This document shows positions 33,082-33,948 of a stretch of DNA of 33,948 bases, piece by piece. Every line of letters starts with the position of its first letter. Position 1 is the first letter of the stretch. Location: contig JAOPUX010000211.1 of NCBI GenBank assembly GCA_025963285.1, forward strand, positions 1-33,948, in the 5' to 3' direction. Under the pieces are notes generated by a model, which saw only the letters and a list, made by a program, of their open reading frames with translations, was not told where the DNA came from and searched no databases. Position numbers and translations under genes: made by a program. The stretch is from Jatrophihabitans sp. Its GTDB lineage: Bacteria; Actinomycetota; Actinomycetes; Mycobacteriales; Jatrophihabitantaceae.

Positions 33082-33246
33082 ATGGCTCAGTACCGCTGCG
33101 AGGTCTGTGACTACGTCTACGACGAGCAGGTCGGGGCACCCCGCGAGGGGTTCCCGGCCGGCACGGCGTGGGCCGAGATCCCCGAGGACTGGGCCTGCCC
33201 GGACTGCGGGGTGCGGGAGAAGCCCGACTTCGTCCCGGTCGGCTAG
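33082..33246 (+). CDS. rubA: Rubredoxin, electron donor to AlkB
   Basis: A 54-residue protein. ATG 33082 is preceded by AGGA. It reads MAQYRCEVCDYVYDEQVG, then GTAWAEIPEDWACPDCGV, with the four iron-ligand cysteines at 6, 9, 39 and 42 in two CxxC pairs and the aromatic residues normal for rubredoxin. It carries one iron and passes electrons from a rubredoxin reductase to AlkB. It lies 12 bases after alkB and 2 bases before the TetR gene, so all three share a transcript. Confidence 0.96.
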   Translation: MAQYRCEVCDYVYDEQVGAPREGFPAGTAWAEIPEDWACPDCGVREKPDFVPVG

Positions 33247-33248
33247 CG

Positions 33249-33845
33249 ATGTCGTCTCCCGTGCCGTTCGGCCAGGCCAGCCGCACCCTGCTGCGCGACA
33301 CGATCGTTGCCGCCGTCGACGAGCTGGTCCGCTCGCGGGGCTGGTCGGCGACCACGATGTCGGACGTGGCCAGGGCGGCGGGCGTCAGCCGGCAGACCGT
33401 CTACAACGAGTTCGGGTCGCGCCAGGACCTCGTGCAGGCCTACGTCGTCCGCGAGATCGAGACCCTGGTGGGCGAGGTCGAGGAGCGGGTGCGCGGCCAT
33501 GCCGACGATGCCCGGCAGGCGCTCACCGAGGCGTTCGGGCTCTTCCTGAAGCTGGCCTCCGACGAGCCACTGGTGCGGGTGATCGTCGCGGAGGCCGGTG
33601 ACGCCGAGCTGATGCGCCTGCTCACCGCCACCGGCCGCTCCGTGGCCACCGAGCGGGTCGGGCAGCTGATCACCGAGGTCTGGCCGCAGGTCTCCCCAGC
33701 CGATGCGGAGCTGCTCGCCGATTCGATGGCACGGCTGGCCATCAGCCACGCCCTGCTGCCTACCGCCTCGCCGGACGAGATCGCCGCCCGGGTGACGCGC
33801 CTCTTCGGGCCCTTCGTCGACGAGATCGTCGCCCCGCTCCCGTAA
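33249..33845 (+). CDS. alkX: AlkX-like TetR-family regulator of the alkane cassette
   Basis: A 198-residue TetR repressor. ATG 33249 is 2 bases after the rubredoxin stop; the open frame extends upstream inside the rubredoxin gene and is rejected. The helix-turn-helix is TMSDVARAAGVSRQTVYNEF (36-55). The C-terminal domain is helical. TetR genes in this position in Dietzia and mycobacterial alk operons (alkX) repress alkB and are released by fatty acids or other alkane products. The palindrome at 31797-31823 is a candidate target. Identity as AlkX rests on position plus fold. Confidence 0.88.
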   Translation: MSSPVPFGQASRTLLRDTIVAAVDELVRSRGWSATTMSDVARAAGVSRQTVYNEFGSRQDLVQAYVVREIETLVGEVEERVRGHADDARQALTEAFGLFLKLASDEPLVRVIVAEAGDAELMRLLTATGRSVATERVGQLITEVWPQVSPADAELLADSMARLAISHALLPTASPDEIAARVTRLFGPFVDEIVAPLP

Positions 33846-33881
33846 CCCGTCCGCCCGTCCGCCCGTTCGTTCGCCCGTCCG
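33846..33881. repeat. Short tandem repeat of CCCGTCCG units after the alk cassette
   Basis: Directly after the TetR stop, an 8-base unit repeats: CCCGTCCG (33846-33853), CCCGTCCG (33854-33861), CCCGTTCG (33862-33869), then TTCG and another CCCGTCCG (33874-33881). No reading frame is suggested. Confidence 0.7.
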
Positions 33882-33888
33882 GATCGTT

Positions 33889-33948
33889 CGCCGAGTGGCT
33901 AGTTCGGACGCGAGTGGCGGCGTGTCGCGCCGCCACTCGGCGCCGAAC
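33889..33948. terminator. Strong palindromes downstream of the alk cassette
   Basis: CGAGTGGCGGCG (33911-33922) pairs perfectly with CGCCGCCACTCG (33928-33939) around a 5-base loop, with GTTCGG (33902-33907) and CCGAAC (33943-33948) as an outer stem. The upstream segment CGCCGAGTGGC (33889-33899) can instead pair with GCCACTCGGCG (33932-33942), so two exclusive folds are possible. It probably terminates the alk transcript. The right edge of the window cuts the region. Confidence 0.55.

Overview
The window is a high-GC actinobacterial chromosome segment, about 70% G+C by eye. Several genes point to an actinobacterium with a Pup-proteasome system: pafA-pafB-pafC, rbpA, a prenol-phosphate mannose synthase next to lnt, helY, and GTG or TTG starts joined by 4-bp GTGA/ATGA stop-start overlaps. 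Two blocks follow the gene order I recall from Mycobacterium: rbpA/ppm (Rv2050-Rv2051c) and exonuclease/membrane protein/helY/tatC/.../pafC/pafB/pafA (Rv2090-Rv2097c). I cannot name a genus from the sequence. I see no tRNA, rRNA, CRISPR array, transposase or prophage module, and no gene-free stretch longer than 300 bases.

Layout. 1-1594: the 5' end of a cation-diffusion-facilitator metal exporter, then guaB1. 1657-2631: a HAD phosphatase-like gene and a DUF5999 gene. 2600-6092: a four-gene Zn/Mn ABC importer operon with a candidate operator. 6204-8448: a TetR regulator coupled to an AidB-like acyl-CoA dehydrogenase. 8468-11790: a tightly coupled five-gene operon encoding a membrane-anchored surface protein, a Tat-exported DUF6916 protein, a phage-tail-collar protein, a sulfotransferase and an Asp/Asn beta-hydroxylase-like enzyme. 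11892-15627: TetR / cytochrome P450 / acyl-CoA ligase. 15683-18051: thymidine kinase, a small membrane protein, rbpA with a sigma-R-type promoter, and ppm. 18048-23250: lnt, amidohydrolase, a LacI regulator and a 5'-3' exonuclease. 23313-31720: a YGQP-repeat DUF4333-like membrane protein, helY, tatC, a TatA-sized coiled-coil membrane protein, pafC, pafB and pafA. 31849-33845: an alkane hydroxylase cassette (alkB, rubredoxin, AlkX-like TetR). 33846-33948: short repeats and strong hairpins.

How the parts fit. The 8468-11790 operon is the best candidate for an undescribed system: a surface or secreted protein set encoded with two potential post-translational modification enzymes, all stop-start coupled. 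Its DUF6916 protein carries a twin-arginine signal, and the collar protein next to it has none, so co-export through Tat is possible; tatC lies in the same window. The pafA-helY run links Pup ligation, DNA-damage transcription control (PafBC), protein export and RNA helicase functions. The alk cassette is a self-contained terminal alkane hydroxylation module with its own regulator and a candidate palindromic operator. Metal handling is represented by an importer operon and the start of an exporter.
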